Positions 26,446 to 35,771 are shown, counted from the first letter of the stretch. The stretch is DNA of 64,000 nucleotides from Streptomyces sp. yr375 (GCF_900110755.1 NZ_FOFF01000002.1:186001-250000), one strand, 5' to 3'. A program made the numbers and translations. Notes: a model not told the origin generated them from the sequence alone.

Positions 26446-29400
26446 GCGGCCTGGGGGATGTATCGCCAGGGCGTCAGATGGGCCGGCAGGGTGTCGACGT
26501 ACACCACCTCGCCCGTCAGCGCCGCCAGCTTGCGCATGCGCCGCAGGTAGGTGTGCGCCTGGCGGCGTCGGCCGGCCAGGCGTTCGGCGTCGGCCAGCAG
26601 GGTCAGCCCCAGGGTCAGCAGCCGGGTGCCGGCCAGCTCGCCGCGGTCCAGCGAGCGGCCCGCGTCGGCCAGCAGCCGTGGACCGGCGGTGCCCAGGTGG
26701 GCGTGGGCCCAGGCGAGCGAGGCGTCGATCAGCCACTGCCACTCCGGCAGCCGGATGCGGGCGGTCGCCTCGGCCGCCGCCAGACCGCTGCGCAGCGCGC
26801 CGTGCGGGTCGTTGTCGAGCACCCGCAGCACCGACTCGGTGGCGTGCAGCGTGACGAGCTCGTACACCGGGGCGTGGGCCGTCAGCGACACCGCGTACCG
26901 CAGGTCGTCCACCGACCGCCAGGCCTCCGCCGGGGCGCCCGCCATCCAGTGGGCCAGCGCCCGCAGCGAACGCGTCCCGGCCTGCACCCGCTGCACCCCG
27001 GCCCGGGACGGCCCGGCCCGCTCCGCCAGCGCCATGCTCTCGTCGGCCGCGGCCAGCGCCTGCGGCAGTCGCCCGCGCGCGTACAGCATGATGCCGCGGC
27101 CCTGATGGGCCACCGCCGCCAGCGCCGGATCGTTCTCCTGGGCCGCCAGCCTCAACAGCATCGGGACCATCGCCTCGGTCTTGCGGAACTCGGCCCGGTA
27201 CACCAGGCCCAGGAAGCGTTTGGGCAGCAGCCTGCCGTTCTGCGACCTGCCCAGCGCACGGCCCAGCGTCTGGATGCGGGTGTGGATCGCCTCGGTCGAC
27301 TCGGCCCCCGAGCCGTGCACGTACCAGGAGACGTCGGCGCGCCGGTGCTGGACGGTCAGTTCGGCCTCGGCGTACCCCGGCCGGGTGTCCCGGCCGCCGG
27401 TCAGCGCTGCCGCCTGGTCCAGCCAGGCCATCGCCACGTCGGCCAGGCCGCGTTGCCCGGCCTTCTCCGCCTCGTCCAGCAGCGGCTGGACCACCTCGGC
27501 GGGCGGCAGCGTCAGCATCGCCGCGCGGGCGTGCCGGGCGATCGACCGTTCGGCGTCGGCCGGGGCGGCGGCCCGGGCCGCCAGCGCCTTCACGGCGCAC
27601 CCGTGCAGCCGGGCCCGCTCCGAGTACGGCAGCTCCTGGCGGACGGTGTCCCGCAGCAGCGGGTGCACGTACTCGAGCCGGCACTCGGCGCCCCGGCCGC
27701 CCCGCAGCAGGCCGCCGCGCAGCGCGTCGCGCAGGGCGTCCGCCGAGACGCCGTCCTCGGCCACGAGATCCCTCATCGCCCCCGGCGAACTGTCCGGGCC
27801 GAGCACCGCGCACGCCCGCAGCACGGTCAGGACGTCCTCCGGAAGCCCGGCGAGCCGCTCGTGGACGACGCCCCGCACCGAGTCGGGCAGCAGCTCGCGC
27901 ACCTGGTTCGGGGAGGCGTCTGGGGTCAGTTGCTTCAGGAGCCTGACCAGGAAGTATGGGTTGCCCTGGGTGCGCTGTTGCAGCGCGGCGCACGGCTCCG
28001 GACCCAGCTCGCGGCACATCGTGGCCGCCAGCTCCCGGCTCTCCGCGAGGGTGAGGCCGGTGAGGGTGATCTCGTCGGACATGGGCAGCTCACGCACCGC
28101 CGCCAGCGTCGCGCGCATCTCCGGATCGGCGGCCGGCCGGAACGTACGCGAGGTGACGAGGAGCAGCAACTGCGAGTCGTCGAGCTGCCGGGCGAGGAAC
28201 CGCAGCAGGTGCAGGGAGGCGGCGTCGGCCCAGTGCAGATCCTCCAGGACGAGGACCAGCGGACGGCGTGCGATGCCGAGCAGCGCGCGGCTCACGGCCT
28301 CGTGCAGCTCGAACCGGCTGGGTACGGGGGTGGTACCGGTTGGTAACTCCCCTGACTCCGGGGCGAGTTCGGGGACCAGGGTGGCCAGTGTGGCGCGGAT
28401 GCCGGCGGGCAGCGCGCGGACCGTCTCCGGCCAGCGTTCGGCCGTCTGCCGCAGGGCCTGCTTCCACGGCCAGTGCGCGGGCAGGTCGTCGCTGTGCGGG
28501 CAGTTCACCGTGACGACGTCCAGGTCGTACTCCGCGCACGCGCGCCGGAACTCGTGCAGCAGGCTGGTCTTGCCGGCCCCGCTCTCGCCTAGCAGCAGCG
28601 TCACCCCGCCCTTGCCGTGCCGGGCGGCGTCCGCGCCGGCCAGCAGCCTGCGCAACTCCTCCTGCCGTCCGACGAACGGCCGGCCGACCGCCTCGTACTG
28701 CCGGTCGGCCACCGGCAGCGCAGCCACCGGCTCCTCGGGCACCGGCTCTTCGGGGGCGGCCGGGGGAGTGGCGTGCGGGGTCGTGGGGGGTGCGGGTGGG
28801 AGGGCGGCCTGCCGTCGGGGGGTGAGCGAGGGGTCCTGGCGCAGGATCTCGCCGTGTATCTGACGCAGTTCCGGGCTGACGTCCACGCCCAGCTCGTCGG
28901 CGAGGTAGCGCCGGGTGCGCTCGAAGACCCGTAACGCGTCGGCCTGGCGTCCGCTGCAGTACTGCGCCTGCATCAGCCGTCGCACGAGACGCTCCCGCAT
29001 CGGATGCTCGAGCACCTCGCGCTCCAGGTCGTCGAGGATCTCGTGACTGCGGCCCAGCGCGAACGCGGCCTGCGCCCGCCCCTCCTCCGCCGACAGCCGT
29101 AACTGCACCAGCCGTTGGGTCTCGCGGCCGGCGAAGTCGTACTCGGACAGGTCCTCGAACGGCGGCGCCGTCCACTCCCGTAACGCCTGCGACAGCAGGG
29201 CGAAGGCCTCGGCCGGACTGCCCTGCCGCTCGGCGGCGAGGCCCTGGCCGATGAGCCGCTCGAACCTCATGACGTCGACGTGGTCGGGGTCGATGTCCAG
29301 CACATAGCCGGGGGAGCGGTACTGGAGCCGGAGCCGGGACCCGTCGGCCAGCGGCTGGCCGCCCACGAGTCTGCGCAGCCGCGAGACGTACGACTGGAGC

Positions 29401-29606
29401 GTGGCGACGGCGTGGTCGGGGAGGTCGTCGCCCCAGATGCCCGACAGGATGGACGGGTTGGAGACGACCTTCCCCGCGTTGATCACCAGCAGCGCGAGGA
29501 CCGCGCGCTGCCGGGGCGGTCCCAGTTCCAGGGTCTTCTGGGGAAGCCGGACGGTCATCTTGCCGAAGACGCGGACGGCGGTACCGAGGGCCTCAGCATG
29601 CGGCAT
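26442..29606 (-). CDS. large SARP-type regulator with ATPase and TPR-like regions (four TTA codons)
   Basis: The 1054-residue protein has an N-terminal SARP (OmpR-like DNA-binding region about 10-100 with PPRQRAVLALLVINAGKVV and LQSYVSRLRRLVGG; activation domain about 110-255). A Pro-rich linker follows, then an AAA/NB-type ATPase (Walker A LLLGESGAGKTSLLHE near 380, Walker B LVLVLEDLHWADAASLHLL near 500) and a long helical, TPR-like C-terminus without a LuxR helix-turn-helix. PimR, SanG and AfsR are of this general kind. Codons 142, 169, 225 and 421 are TTA, so it should depend strongly on bldA. AAGGA lies 6 nt before the ATG. It converges on the clavam genes and is probably their second activator. 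Confidence 0.9.
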   Translation of the reverse strand: MPHAEALGTAVRVFGKMTVRLPQKTLELGPPRQRAVLALLVINAGKVVSNPSILSGIWGDDLPDHAVATLQSYVSRLRRLVGGQPLADGSRLRLQYRSPGYVLDIDPDHVDVMRFERLIGQGLAAERQGSPAEAFALLSQALREWTAPPFEDLSEYDFAGRETQRLVQLRLSAEEGRAQAAFALGRSHEILDDLEREVLEHPMRERLVRRLMQAQYCSGRQADALRVFERTRRYLADELGVDVSPELRQIHGEILRQDPSLTPRRQAALPPAPPTTPHATPPAAPEEPVPEEPVAALPVADRQYEAVGRPFVGRQEELRRLLAGADAARHGKGGVTLLLGESGAGKTSLLHEFRRACAEYDLDVVTVNCPHSDDLPAHWPWKQALRQTAERWPETVRALPAGIRATLATLVPELAPESGELPTGTTPVPSRFELHEAVSRALLGIARRPLVLVLEDLHWADAASLHLLRFLARQLDDSQLLLLVTSRTFRPAADPEMRATLAAVRELPMSDEITLTGLTLAESRELAATMCRELGPEPCAALQQRTQGNPYFLVRLLKQLTPDASPNQVRELLPDSVRGVVHERLAGLPEDVLTVLRACAVLGPDSSPGAMRDLVAEDGVSADALRDALRGGLLRGGRGAECRLEYVHPLLRDTVRQELPYSERARLHGCAVKALAARAAAPADAERSIARHARAAMLTLPPAEVVQPLLDEAEKAGQRGLADVAMAWLDQAAALTGGRDTRPGYAEAELTVQHRRADVSWYVHGSGAESTEAIHTRIQTLGRALGRSQNGRLLPKRFLGLVYRAEFRKTEAMVPMLLRLAAQENDPALAAVAHQGRGIMLYARGRLPQALAAADESMALAERAGPSRAGVQRVQAGTRSLRALAHWMAGAPAEAWRSVDDLRYAVSLTAHAPVYELVTLHATESVLRVLDNDPHGALRSGLAAAEATARIRLPEWQWLIDASLAWAHAHLGTAGPRLLADAGRSLDRGELAGTRLLTLGLTLLADAERLAGRRRQAHTYLRRMRKLAALTGEVVYVDTLPAHLTPWRYIPQAA

Positions 29607-29775
29607 GCGAGTTCCTTGCTCTTGTACGGGCACGATCGGGGCAGACGGGTGCGGGCGTGCGCAACAACAGGCAGGGGTGGCGACAGGCGTGGCGGTCGGC
29701 CCGGCCGAGCGCGGGACACCGGGGCCCGGGCGACACGGACTTCCCACATCCGCAGCGCCCATGCTGTCAGCGGCG

Positions 29776-29804
29776 CTTGCAATCGACTTGCAGCCCGCTT
29801 GAGG
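29776..29804 (-). promoter_or_regulatory. three heptamer direct repeats at 11-bp period (SARP-type binding site)
   Basis: Read on the minus strand, CCTCAAG, CTGCAAG and TTGCAAG (29804-29798, 29793-29787, 29782-29776) are spaced by 4 bp (CGGG, TCGA), giving an exact 11-bp period. SARP activators bind such repeats next to the -10 region; PimR sites have the heptamer CGGCAAG. The element lies 170 bp upstream of the large SARP gene. The CTGCAAG heptamer also occurs upstream of ceaS (20712-20718). Confidence 0.55.
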
Positions 29805-29820
29805 GGGGGCGGGTGAAGGA

Positions 29821-30453
29821 TCAGTGGGAGTCGACGGGCCGGGCGGTCCGGCGGTCGCGCGCCCAGCCGAGGAGCAGCACCGAGCACACCGCCGCGAACG
29901 CGCACCACGTCGAGACGAACTCCAGCCGCCACAGCGCGAAGCAGACCGCCGCGCCCACCGCGACCACCACCCCCAGGAGCAGTAGCCGCCGGTCGCCGGA
30001 GAGCAGCAGCGAGCCGACGGTCGCCAGCAGGTAGCCGGTGACCAGCACGGGCGGGTACGGCAGGTCGAGGGCGTAGCCGATCGAGTGGCCGCGGATCTCG
30101 GCCGTCACCGGCCCGGTGGCGATCCCGTACGCGAGCGCCGCGGCCGTCGCGACGCCGACCGCGAGCAGGACCGTCAGCCCGCGCCGGGCGGGCGGCGCAG
30201 CCGCGCACCACACGCCCGCGGGCACCCACACCACCAGCAGCGGCATCGCGATGACGGCCCAGACGACGGTGGCCGGCCCACCGCCCCCGCCCGCGTCCCA
30301 GACCACCGACTCCACGATCTGGTGCGCCCCGAGCAGCAGCGGCAGCGCGGCCAGCGGCAGGTCCCGGCTCGCGCGCACCGCCGCCACCGAGGCCACCCCG
30401 ACGGCCGCCACCCCGGCGCCCGCGACCAGATCGGCCGTCGCACTCCAGCACAT
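29821..30453 (-). CDS. DUF6629-like integral membrane protein
   Basis: The 210-residue protein begins MCWSATADLVAGAGVAAVGVASVAAVR, which I recognise as typical of an actinobacterial family of unknown function (DUF6629). It has about seven hydrophobic segments with conserved-looking LLGAHQIVESVVW near 45 and GHSIGYALDLPYPP near 125. Function unknown. No operon partner is evident; the stop lies 17 nt from the SARP-type repeats that belong to the next gene's promoter. Confidence 0.8.
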   Translation of the reverse strand: MCWSATADLVAGAGVAAVGVASVAAVRASRDLPLAALPLLLGAHQIVESVVWDAGGGGGPATVVWAVIAMPLLVVWVPAGVWCAAAPPARRGLTVLLAVGVATAAALAYGIATGPVTAEIRGHSIGYALDLPYPPVLVTGYLLATVGSLLLSGDRRLLLLGVVVAVGAAVCFALWRLEFVSTWCAFAAVCSVLLLGWARDRRTARPVDSH

Positions 30454-30579
30454 CGCGTCCCCGTCCGTCCGCCTAGCTCCGACCGCCCCGCCGTCCCCGT
30501 CATGCCCGCCCCGTCACGCTACGTCCCGCTCCGGCCGTCCGCCCGCCGCACACGGCCCCGGCGTCAGGCCGCTCGCGGA

Positions 30580-30862
30580 AGGAGGCGTCGGGTGAGGGAC
30601 GGCGGTGGAGCGATCGCCGACGAGCGAGGGCAGCGGCTGGCGCGGCCGAGCCGACGGTGGCGGAGCTGACGACCGACAGCGTGGTGCACGGCGGCGGGCG
30701 GGGCGCCCTCGCGGTGTGGGCCGAGGCGGGGCAGGCCGTGTGCGAGGTCCGGGACCCGGGCCGGCCGGCCGCGGCCTGCTGCTGTTCCACTACATCGCCG
30801 ACCTGGTACGCCTGCACACCGCCGACGACGGTACGACCGTCCGCTTCCACCTCACCCGCTGA
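30580..30862 (+). pseudogene. decayed anti-sigma-type histidine-kinase-like ATPase gene
   Basis: In one frame 30645-30760 encodes VAELTTDSVVHGGGRGALAVWAEAG and onward, the N-box region of RsbW/MEDS-type ATPases that normally reads ELTTNSVVHG. After about 30765 the match continues in a different frame (GRGLLLFHYIADLVRLHTADDGTTVRFHLTR to the stop at 30862). The linking ~10-20 residues and the N-terminal half are missing, with a frameshift, so no functional product is expected. These ATPases usually bind anti-sigma-factor antagonists or sigma factors. The ~120 bp before it (30454-30580) hold nothing I recognise. Confidence 0.7.
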
Positions 30863-30887
30863 CCGGCGCCGGCGGTGCGCGCAGCCG

Positions 30888-32708
30888 TCAGTCGGTGGCG
30901 CGCAGGGCGGTCCACGTGGCCTTGTTCATGATGCCGTTGACCTTCAGCCCCTTGTCGACCTGGAAGCTGCTGACGGCCGCCTCCGTGTCGGGGCCGTAGT
31001 CGCCGTTCACGCCGCCGGCGCCCACGTCGTAACCCCGTTTGCCGAGCATGCACTGCACCTGCAGCACCCGCTTGCCGGTGTCGCCCGGGATAGTGCGGCG
31101 GCTGCCGGCGTAGTAGGTGCAGTCGGCGATCCAGGCCGGGGCCGGTGGCTCGCTCGGCACGGTCCCGGCGGTCGGGGTCGCGGCCGGGGAGGAGGCGGGG
31201 CCGTCGGCCGGGGCCGTGACGGGGGTGCCGGGCTGGTCGTCGCCGGTGGCCGCGGGGGCCCCGGGCGGCGGCGGGTCGCCCCCGACCTCGCCGTCGTCGC
31301 CGCCGTCGGCGGTGTCGTCCGGGTCGTCGGTGTGTTTGCTGGAGGCTCCCGCGGCGGACGCCCCGGCAGGCGTGCCGGACACGCTCGGCGGCGGGCCGCC
31401 GCCGGGCACCGTACCGCTCGCCGTCGCGACGCCCCCCGGTGCGGTGGCGCGCGGCGCACCGCCCTCGCGCAGGAGCACGAAGGTGCCCGCGGCGGCGACG
31501 GCGCACAGGGCCGTGCCCGCCGCGGCGGCCAGGATCCGCTTCCGGTGCTTCGCGGGCCGGGCCGCCGCCGCCGAGGACGGCGGCGGCGTCGACGAGACCG
31601 CTTCGGCGGCGTCCTTCGCTGCCGCCTCGTAGGAGTCCGGCGCGGCCGACGCGGCCGGCAGGCTCGCCCGCACCGGCGGCGGCACCGACTTCACCCGGTG
31701 GTCCGAGGGCCGCAGCCCGGCCGCCCGCTCGACGGGAAGGGTGCGCAGCGTCTCGTAGGCCCGCTGCCGGGCCAGGATCCTGCCGCGCAGCGGCTCCGGC
31801 CAGCCGGGCGCTGCGGCCCGGGGCACGGCCGCGTCGATCAGCGCCCCCGGGGCGGGGCGTCTCCCGGGCTCCTTGGCCAGGCAGGCGGCGAGCAGGTCGC
31901 CGAGCTCGGGGTCGGCCGCCGTCAGCGCGCCGAGCACCTCCGGGTTGGGCTCCTCGAACGCGACCCGGTGCATGACGTCGACCCCGGTGCCGTCGCCGAA
32001 CGGGGCCCGCCCGGTGGCCGCGTAGAGCAGGGTGCCGGCCAGCGAGAACACGTCGGACGCGGCGTCGCAGTGGCCGGTGCGCAGATACTCCGGCGACATG
32101 TAGGCCGGGGTGCCGACCCGGTTGCCGGTGCTGGTGATCGCGCTGGCGTCGGCGGCCTTCGAGATCCCGAAGTCGATCACACACGCGCCCTGGAGCGACA
32201 GCAGCACGTTGGACGGCTTCAGATCCCGGTGCACGACGTCGACGGCGGCCAGCGCGGCGAGCGCCCGCCCCAACTCGGCGACCAGGTGCCACACGGTGGC
32301 CGGCGGCAGGGCTCCGCCCTCGCGTACGGCGTCCGCCAGGTCGAGTCCGGGGATGTACTCGGTGGCCATCCACAGCAGTTGGTCGTCCCAGCCGGTGCCG
32401 CATAACCTCGGGGCGTGCGGCGGGCCGAGCCGGGAGTGCACCGCCGCCTCGCGTTCGAACCGGTGCTGGAACTGGACGTCCTCGGCGTACTCGGGGCGGA
32501 TCACCTTCACGGCGAACAGTCCGGGGCGGTCGTCGGCGGCCCGCGCCAGATACACGCGGCCCATCCCGCCGCTGCCGAGCAGCGCCACCGTGACGAAGGG
32601 ACCGACCCGGGGCGGGTCGCCGACCCGCAGGGGAGCGGCGCCGGTCTGCCGGAGCGCGGCGGCCTCGTTCACGGCGGAGTTCGGTGAGGGCGGAAGCTGG
32701 TCGGACAC
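30888..32708 (-). CDS. Ser/Thr protein kinase with a C-terminal peptidoglycan-binding-like domain
   Basis: The 606-residue protein has a eukaryotic-type kinase domain (residues about 35-290): glycine loop LLGSGGMGRVYLA, Lys in FAVKVI, catalytic HRDLKPSNVLL, DFGISK and GTPAYMSPE. A Pro-rich juxtamembrane region is followed by one membrane helix (ILAAAAGTALCAVAAAGTFVLL, near 395). A long Pro/Gly/Asp-rich tract follows, and then a domain with YAGSRRTIPGDTGKRVLQVQCML and GDYGPDTEAAVSSFQ, the PG_binding_1 pattern. The outside domain suggests sensing of cell-wall material. GGGAGT lies near the ATG. The divergent neighbour is the spore-pigment hydroxylase gene. Confidence 0.9.
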   Translation of the reverse strand: MSDQLPPSPNSAVNEAAALRQTGAAPLRVGDPPRVGPFVTVALLGSGGMGRVYLARAADDRPGLFAVKVIRPEYAEDVQFQHRFEREAAVHSRLGPPHAPRLCGTGWDDQLLWMATEYIPGLDLADAVREGGALPPATVWHLVAELGRALAALAAVDVVHRDLKPSNVLLSLQGACVIDFGISKAADASAITSTGNRVGTPAYMSPEYLRTGHCDAASDVFSLAGTLLYAATGRAPFGDGTGVDVMHRVAFEEPNPEVLGALTAADPELGDLLAACLAKEPGRRPAPGALIDAAVPRAAAPGWPEPLRGRILARQRAYETLRTLPVERAAGLRPSDHRVKSVPPPVRASLPAASAAPDSYEAAAKDAAEAVSSTPPPSSAAAARPAKHRKRILAAAAGTALCAVAAAGTFVLLREGGAPRATAPGGVATASGTVPGGGPPPSVSGTPAGASAAGASSKHTDDPDDTADGGDDGEVGGDPPPPGAPAATGDDQPGTPVTAPADGPASSPAATPTAGTVPSEPPAPAWIADCTYYAGSRRTIPGDTGKRVLQVQCMLGKRGYDVGAGGVNGDYGPDTEAAVSSFQVDKGLKVNGIMNKATWTALRATD

Positions 32709-33076
32709 GGAACTCCCGAAGTGATGTTCGTCGCAAGTAGGTTCGTCAGTCGGTCTGAGTGGCTCGTCGGTCGGTCTGAGTCGGCTCGCCGGTCGGTCTG
32801 TGTCAGCTCGTCGGTGGGTTCGTTTCGATCGGTTCCTTTCGATCGGAGATCGAGGCTAGCCCAGCCACCGCCTGTGATCAGGGTTTCAAGTACTTCTGTC
32901 CGATCGACAACGGTTCGCAACGGGCGTGCACCGGCATGCGGCGGTGTGCACATGCCCGTCGGCCCCGCGACGCAGCCGGGTGAAGCCTGAGCCGCCGTCA
33001 GCCCCACGGGGCATGCATGAGGATCTCCGCCGTATCCGGCCGGGTCGGCGGACACGACGCGCTGGAGGCGAGTGTG
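32709..33076. other. divergent intergenic region, kinase / pigment hydroxylase
   Basis: The 368-bp gap holds the repeats at 32743-32846. Beyond these I see no gene. A whiE-type locus normally has a developmentally controlled promoter here, but I could not identify hexamers with confidence. Confidence 0.45.
32743..32846. repeat. 22-bp tandem repeats and TTTCGATCGG pair between kinase and pigment genes
   Basis: Three units of about 22 bp (TCGTCGGTCGGTCTGAGTCGGC type) run from 32743 to 32807 with a partial fourth to about 32822. Two TTTCGATCGG copies follow at 32823-32832 and 32837-32846 (14-bp period, each containing the palindrome CGATCG). They lie upstream of the kinase gene and may include operator sites. 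Confidence 0.6.
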
Positions 33077-34762
33077 ATGAACGAACGAGCCGAACGGACC
33101 GGCCCCGACATCCTCAGGGTCCCGGTCCTCATCGTCGGCGGCTCCCTGGTCGGGCTGGCGACCTCGTTGTTCCTGGGCCGGCTCGGGGTGCCGCATGTAC
33201 TGGTGGAGCGCCATTCCGGCACCTCCATCCACCCCCGCGGCCGCGGCAACAACGTCCGGACGATGGAGCTGTTCCGGGTGGCGGGCGTGGAGAAGTCGAT
33301 CCAGGAGGCAGCCGCCACCCTGGCCGGCAACCACGGCATCCTGCAGACCCCCACCCTGGTCGGCGACGCCGGCGAGTGGCTGTTCCGGGACATCGACCCG
33401 GGCGGCGGGCTGGCCCGTTTCAGCCCCAGCGCCTGGTGCCTGTGCAGCCAGAACGACCTGGAGCCGGTGCTCCTCGACCACGCCGTCCGGCACGGCGGCG
33501 ACCTGCGGTTCTCCACCGAGCTCATGTCGTTCGACAGCGACCCCGCCGGCGTCACCGCGGTGGTCAAGAGCCGGGAGACGGGCGAGCACACCACCATCCG
33601 CGCCGACTACCTCGTCGCCGCCGACGGCCCCCGCAGCCCCGTCCGCGAACAGCTCGGCATCGGGCAGAGCGGGCCGGGCGACCTGTTCCACAACGTCAGC
33701 CTCACCTTCCGCTCCCGCCGCCTCGCCGACGTGGTGGGCGACCGCCGCTTCATCGTCTGCTACCTGACCAGCCCGGACGCCGACGGCGCCCTGCTGCCGG
33801 TGGACAACGTCGAGAACTGGGTCTTCCACGCCCCCTGGCACCCCGAACACGGGGAAACCCTGGAGGAGTTCACCGACGAGCGGTGCGTCGAGCACATCCG
33901 CCGGGCCGTCGGGGTCGCCGACCTCGACGTGACGGTCACCGGCAAGGCGCCCTGGCACGCCGCCCAGCGGGTCGCCCGCAGCTACCGGTCGGGCCGGGTG
34001 TTCCTGGCCGGCGACTCGGCCCACGAGATGTCCCCGACCGGCGCCTTCGGCTCCAACACCGGCATCCAGGACGCGCACAACCTGGCCTGGAAACTGGCCG
34101 CGGTGCTCGACGGCTGGGCCGGCGAGGGGCTGCTGGACAGCTACGACGCCGAGCGCCGCCCGGTCGCGGAGGCCACCAGCGCGCGGGCCGCCGTCCGGTC
34201 CGCCGAGCACAGCCACCCCGGGTTCGCCCCGCCGCCCGGCGTGGGCGGCGGCGGCCCCCAGCGGGGCATCCTCAACGTCGCCCTCGGCTACCGCTACCCG
34301 CAGGGCGCCGTCGTCGGCGCCGACCCCGCCGAGCCGGTCGTCCCGGAAGGCCTCGACCTGACCGGCCGCCCCGGCAGCCGCGCCCCCCACCTGTGGGTAC
34401 GGCGGGCGGACGAGCGGATCTCCACCCTCGACCTCTACGAACGCTTCCTGGTGCTGCTCAGCGACGCCGACGAGCCCGGCGGAGGCGGCGGAGCCGGGGG
34501 AGGCGGCGGCTGGCACGGCGCCGCGACCCGCCTCGCCGCCGAACTGTCCCTCCCGCTCCGGTCCTACCGGGTCGGCACCGGCCCCGGCGCCGACCTGGTG
34601 CCCGAGGACGACGCCGACTGGGCGGAGCGCCACGGCACGTCACGCGGCGGCGCCGTACTCGTCCGCCCCGACGGGTTCGTCGCCTGGCGCTCGCCCGGCC
34701 CGGACCCGGACGCCGAGTCGACGCTGCGTCAGGTCCTGCAAGCCGGGCTGGACCTCGCCTGA
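33077..34762 (+). CDS. FAD-dependent aromatic polyketide hydroxylase (WhiE ORF VIII type)
   Basis: The 561-residue protein is a group A flavin monooxygenase: GGSLVGLATSLFLGRLG (FAD, about 23-39), the GRGNNVRTMEL region, ADYLVAADGPRSPVRE (DG motif, near 182), VFLAGDSAHEMSPTGAFGSNTGIQDAHNLAWK (GD motif and following helix, near 310), and a thioredoxin-like C-terminal domain. GGAGG lies 8 nt before the ATG. Homologues hydroxylate polyketide aromatics; WhiE ORF VIII does this for the grey spore pigment. Here it runs in the same direction as the other pigment genes, whereas in S. coelicolor it is divergent. A Gly-rich insert (GGGGGAGGGGG) near 480 is unusual. Confidence 0.9.
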   Translation: MNERAERTGPDILRVPVLIVGGSLVGLATSLFLGRLGVPHVLVERHSGTSIHPRGRGNNVRTMELFRVAGVEKSIQEAAATLAGNHGILQTPTLVGDAGEWLFRDIDPGGGLARFSPSAWCLCSQNDLEPVLLDHAVRHGGDLRFSTELMSFDSDPAGVTAVVKSRETGEHTTIRADYLVAADGPRSPVREQLGIGQSGPGDLFHNVSLTFRSRRLADVVGDRRFIVCYLTSPDADGALLPVDNVENWVFHAPWHPEHGETLEEFTDERCVEHIRRAVGVADLDVTVTGKAPWHAAQRVARSYRSGRVFLAGDSAHEMSPTGAFGSNTGIQDAHNLAWKLAAVLDGWAGEGLLDSYDAERRPVAEATSARAAVRSAEHSHPGFAPPPGVGGGGPQRGILNVALGYRYPQGAVVGADPAEPVVPEGLDLTGRPGSRAPHLWVRRADERISTLDLYERFLVLLSDADEPGGGGGAGGGGGWHGAATRLAAELSLPLRSYRVGTGPGADLVPEDDADWAERHGTSRGGAVLVRPDGFVAWRSPGPDPDAESTLRQVLQAGLDLA

Positions 34763-35045
34763 CCCCACGGACCCGGCGCGGCCCGCACCGGGCGTCACCC
34801 GTGTGAACGCCCCGAGTGGTGCCGCGGCGGCCGGGGGCTGACGGTGGATCACATCCCGGTCGGGTCACCCGAGCTGACGAAGCGTCGGCTGCCCGGTCGG
34901 GCCGGAAGGACCATCAGATGCGTGGCCCTCTCCCCACCGGACGCGACAGCGAAGCCGTGGCCGCCGCCCGTACCCCGTGCGGCGGCCCGGCTCGCTCCCC
35001 GCGCCCCGTCCGCACCGCTGCCGCGCCCCAGTGAGGTCGTCCCCG
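34763..35045. other. intergenic region before the sortase gene
   Basis: This 283-bp stretch has open frames but no start with a ribosome site or family match. I see no gene, repeat or clear promoter. Confidence 0.4.
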
Positions 35046-35771
35046 ATGCCAGTCCCCCCTACTTCCTCCCCTTCCCCTTCTCCTTCCTCTTCTGATTCCT
35101 CCGCCGGTGAGGGCACCTCCCGTACCGGCCTGATGATGCTGTGCGCCGGGGCCGCCGTGGTCCTGGCGCTGAACCTGTTCGGCGGCAACGACACGTCGTC
35201 CGGCGCCGCCAGCCCCCCGCACGCCCCGCCCGCCGCCGCGTCCGTCCCGGCGAACCCGGCCCCGGGCCTGCCCCCGTCGGCCGCGCCCGACGGGGACCCG
35301 GCCCCGGCGGGCAAGCACCTGCCGCGCTCCAGGCCGGTGCGCCTGCTCATCCCGAAGATCGGCGTCGACGCCCCCTTCACCGCCCTCGCCATCGGCGCCG
35401 ACGGCCGGCTGGAACCGCCGCCCGCGGACGACACCAACCTCGTCGGCTGGCACGCCGCGGGCGCCTCCCCCGGGGAGACGGGCACCTCGATCATCGCCGG
35501 GCACGTCGACACCAAGACGTCCCCCGCCGTGTTCGCGGGGCTCGCCGAACTCGCGAAGGGCGACACCTTCCAGGTCCTGCGGGCCGACGGCCGCACGGCG
35601 TCCTTCCAGGTCGACAGCGCGGAGACGTTCGCCAAGGACGACTTCCCCAGCGAACGCGTGTACGGCGACACCGCCCAGGCGCAGGTACGTCTCATCACCT
35701 GCGCGGGGGAGTACAACCGCACGGTCCGGGACTACACCGACAACCTGGTCGTCTTCGCCCATCTGGTGTGA
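35046..35771 (+). CDS. class F sortase
   Basis: The 241-residue protein has a Ser/Pro-rich start, one membrane helix (TGLMMLCAGAAVVLALNLF, about 24-42), a Pro/Ala linker and a sortase domain: LIPKIGVDAPF, the catalytic His in IIAGHVDTKTSPAVF, and the catalytic Cys in VRLITCAGEYNRTVRDY with the Arg downstream. Class F sortases are common in actinobacteria and attach or process surface proteins. GAGG lies 9 nt before the ATG. It sits inside the pigment locus between the hydroxylase and the SchA/CurD gene. No sortase substrate with an LPxTG-type tail is visible nearby. Confidence 0.9.
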   Translation: MPVPPTSSPSPSPSSSDSSAGEGTSRTGLMMLCAGAAVVLALNLFGGNDTSSGAASPPHAPPAAASVPANPAPGLPPSAAPDGDPAPAGKHLPRSRPVRLLIPKIGVDAPFTALAIGADGRLEPPPADDTNLVGWHAAGASPGETGTSIIAGHVDTKTSPAVFAGLAELAKGDTFQVLRADGRTASFQVDSAETFAKDDFPSERVYGDTAQAQVRLITCAGEYNRTVRDYTDNLVVFAHLV

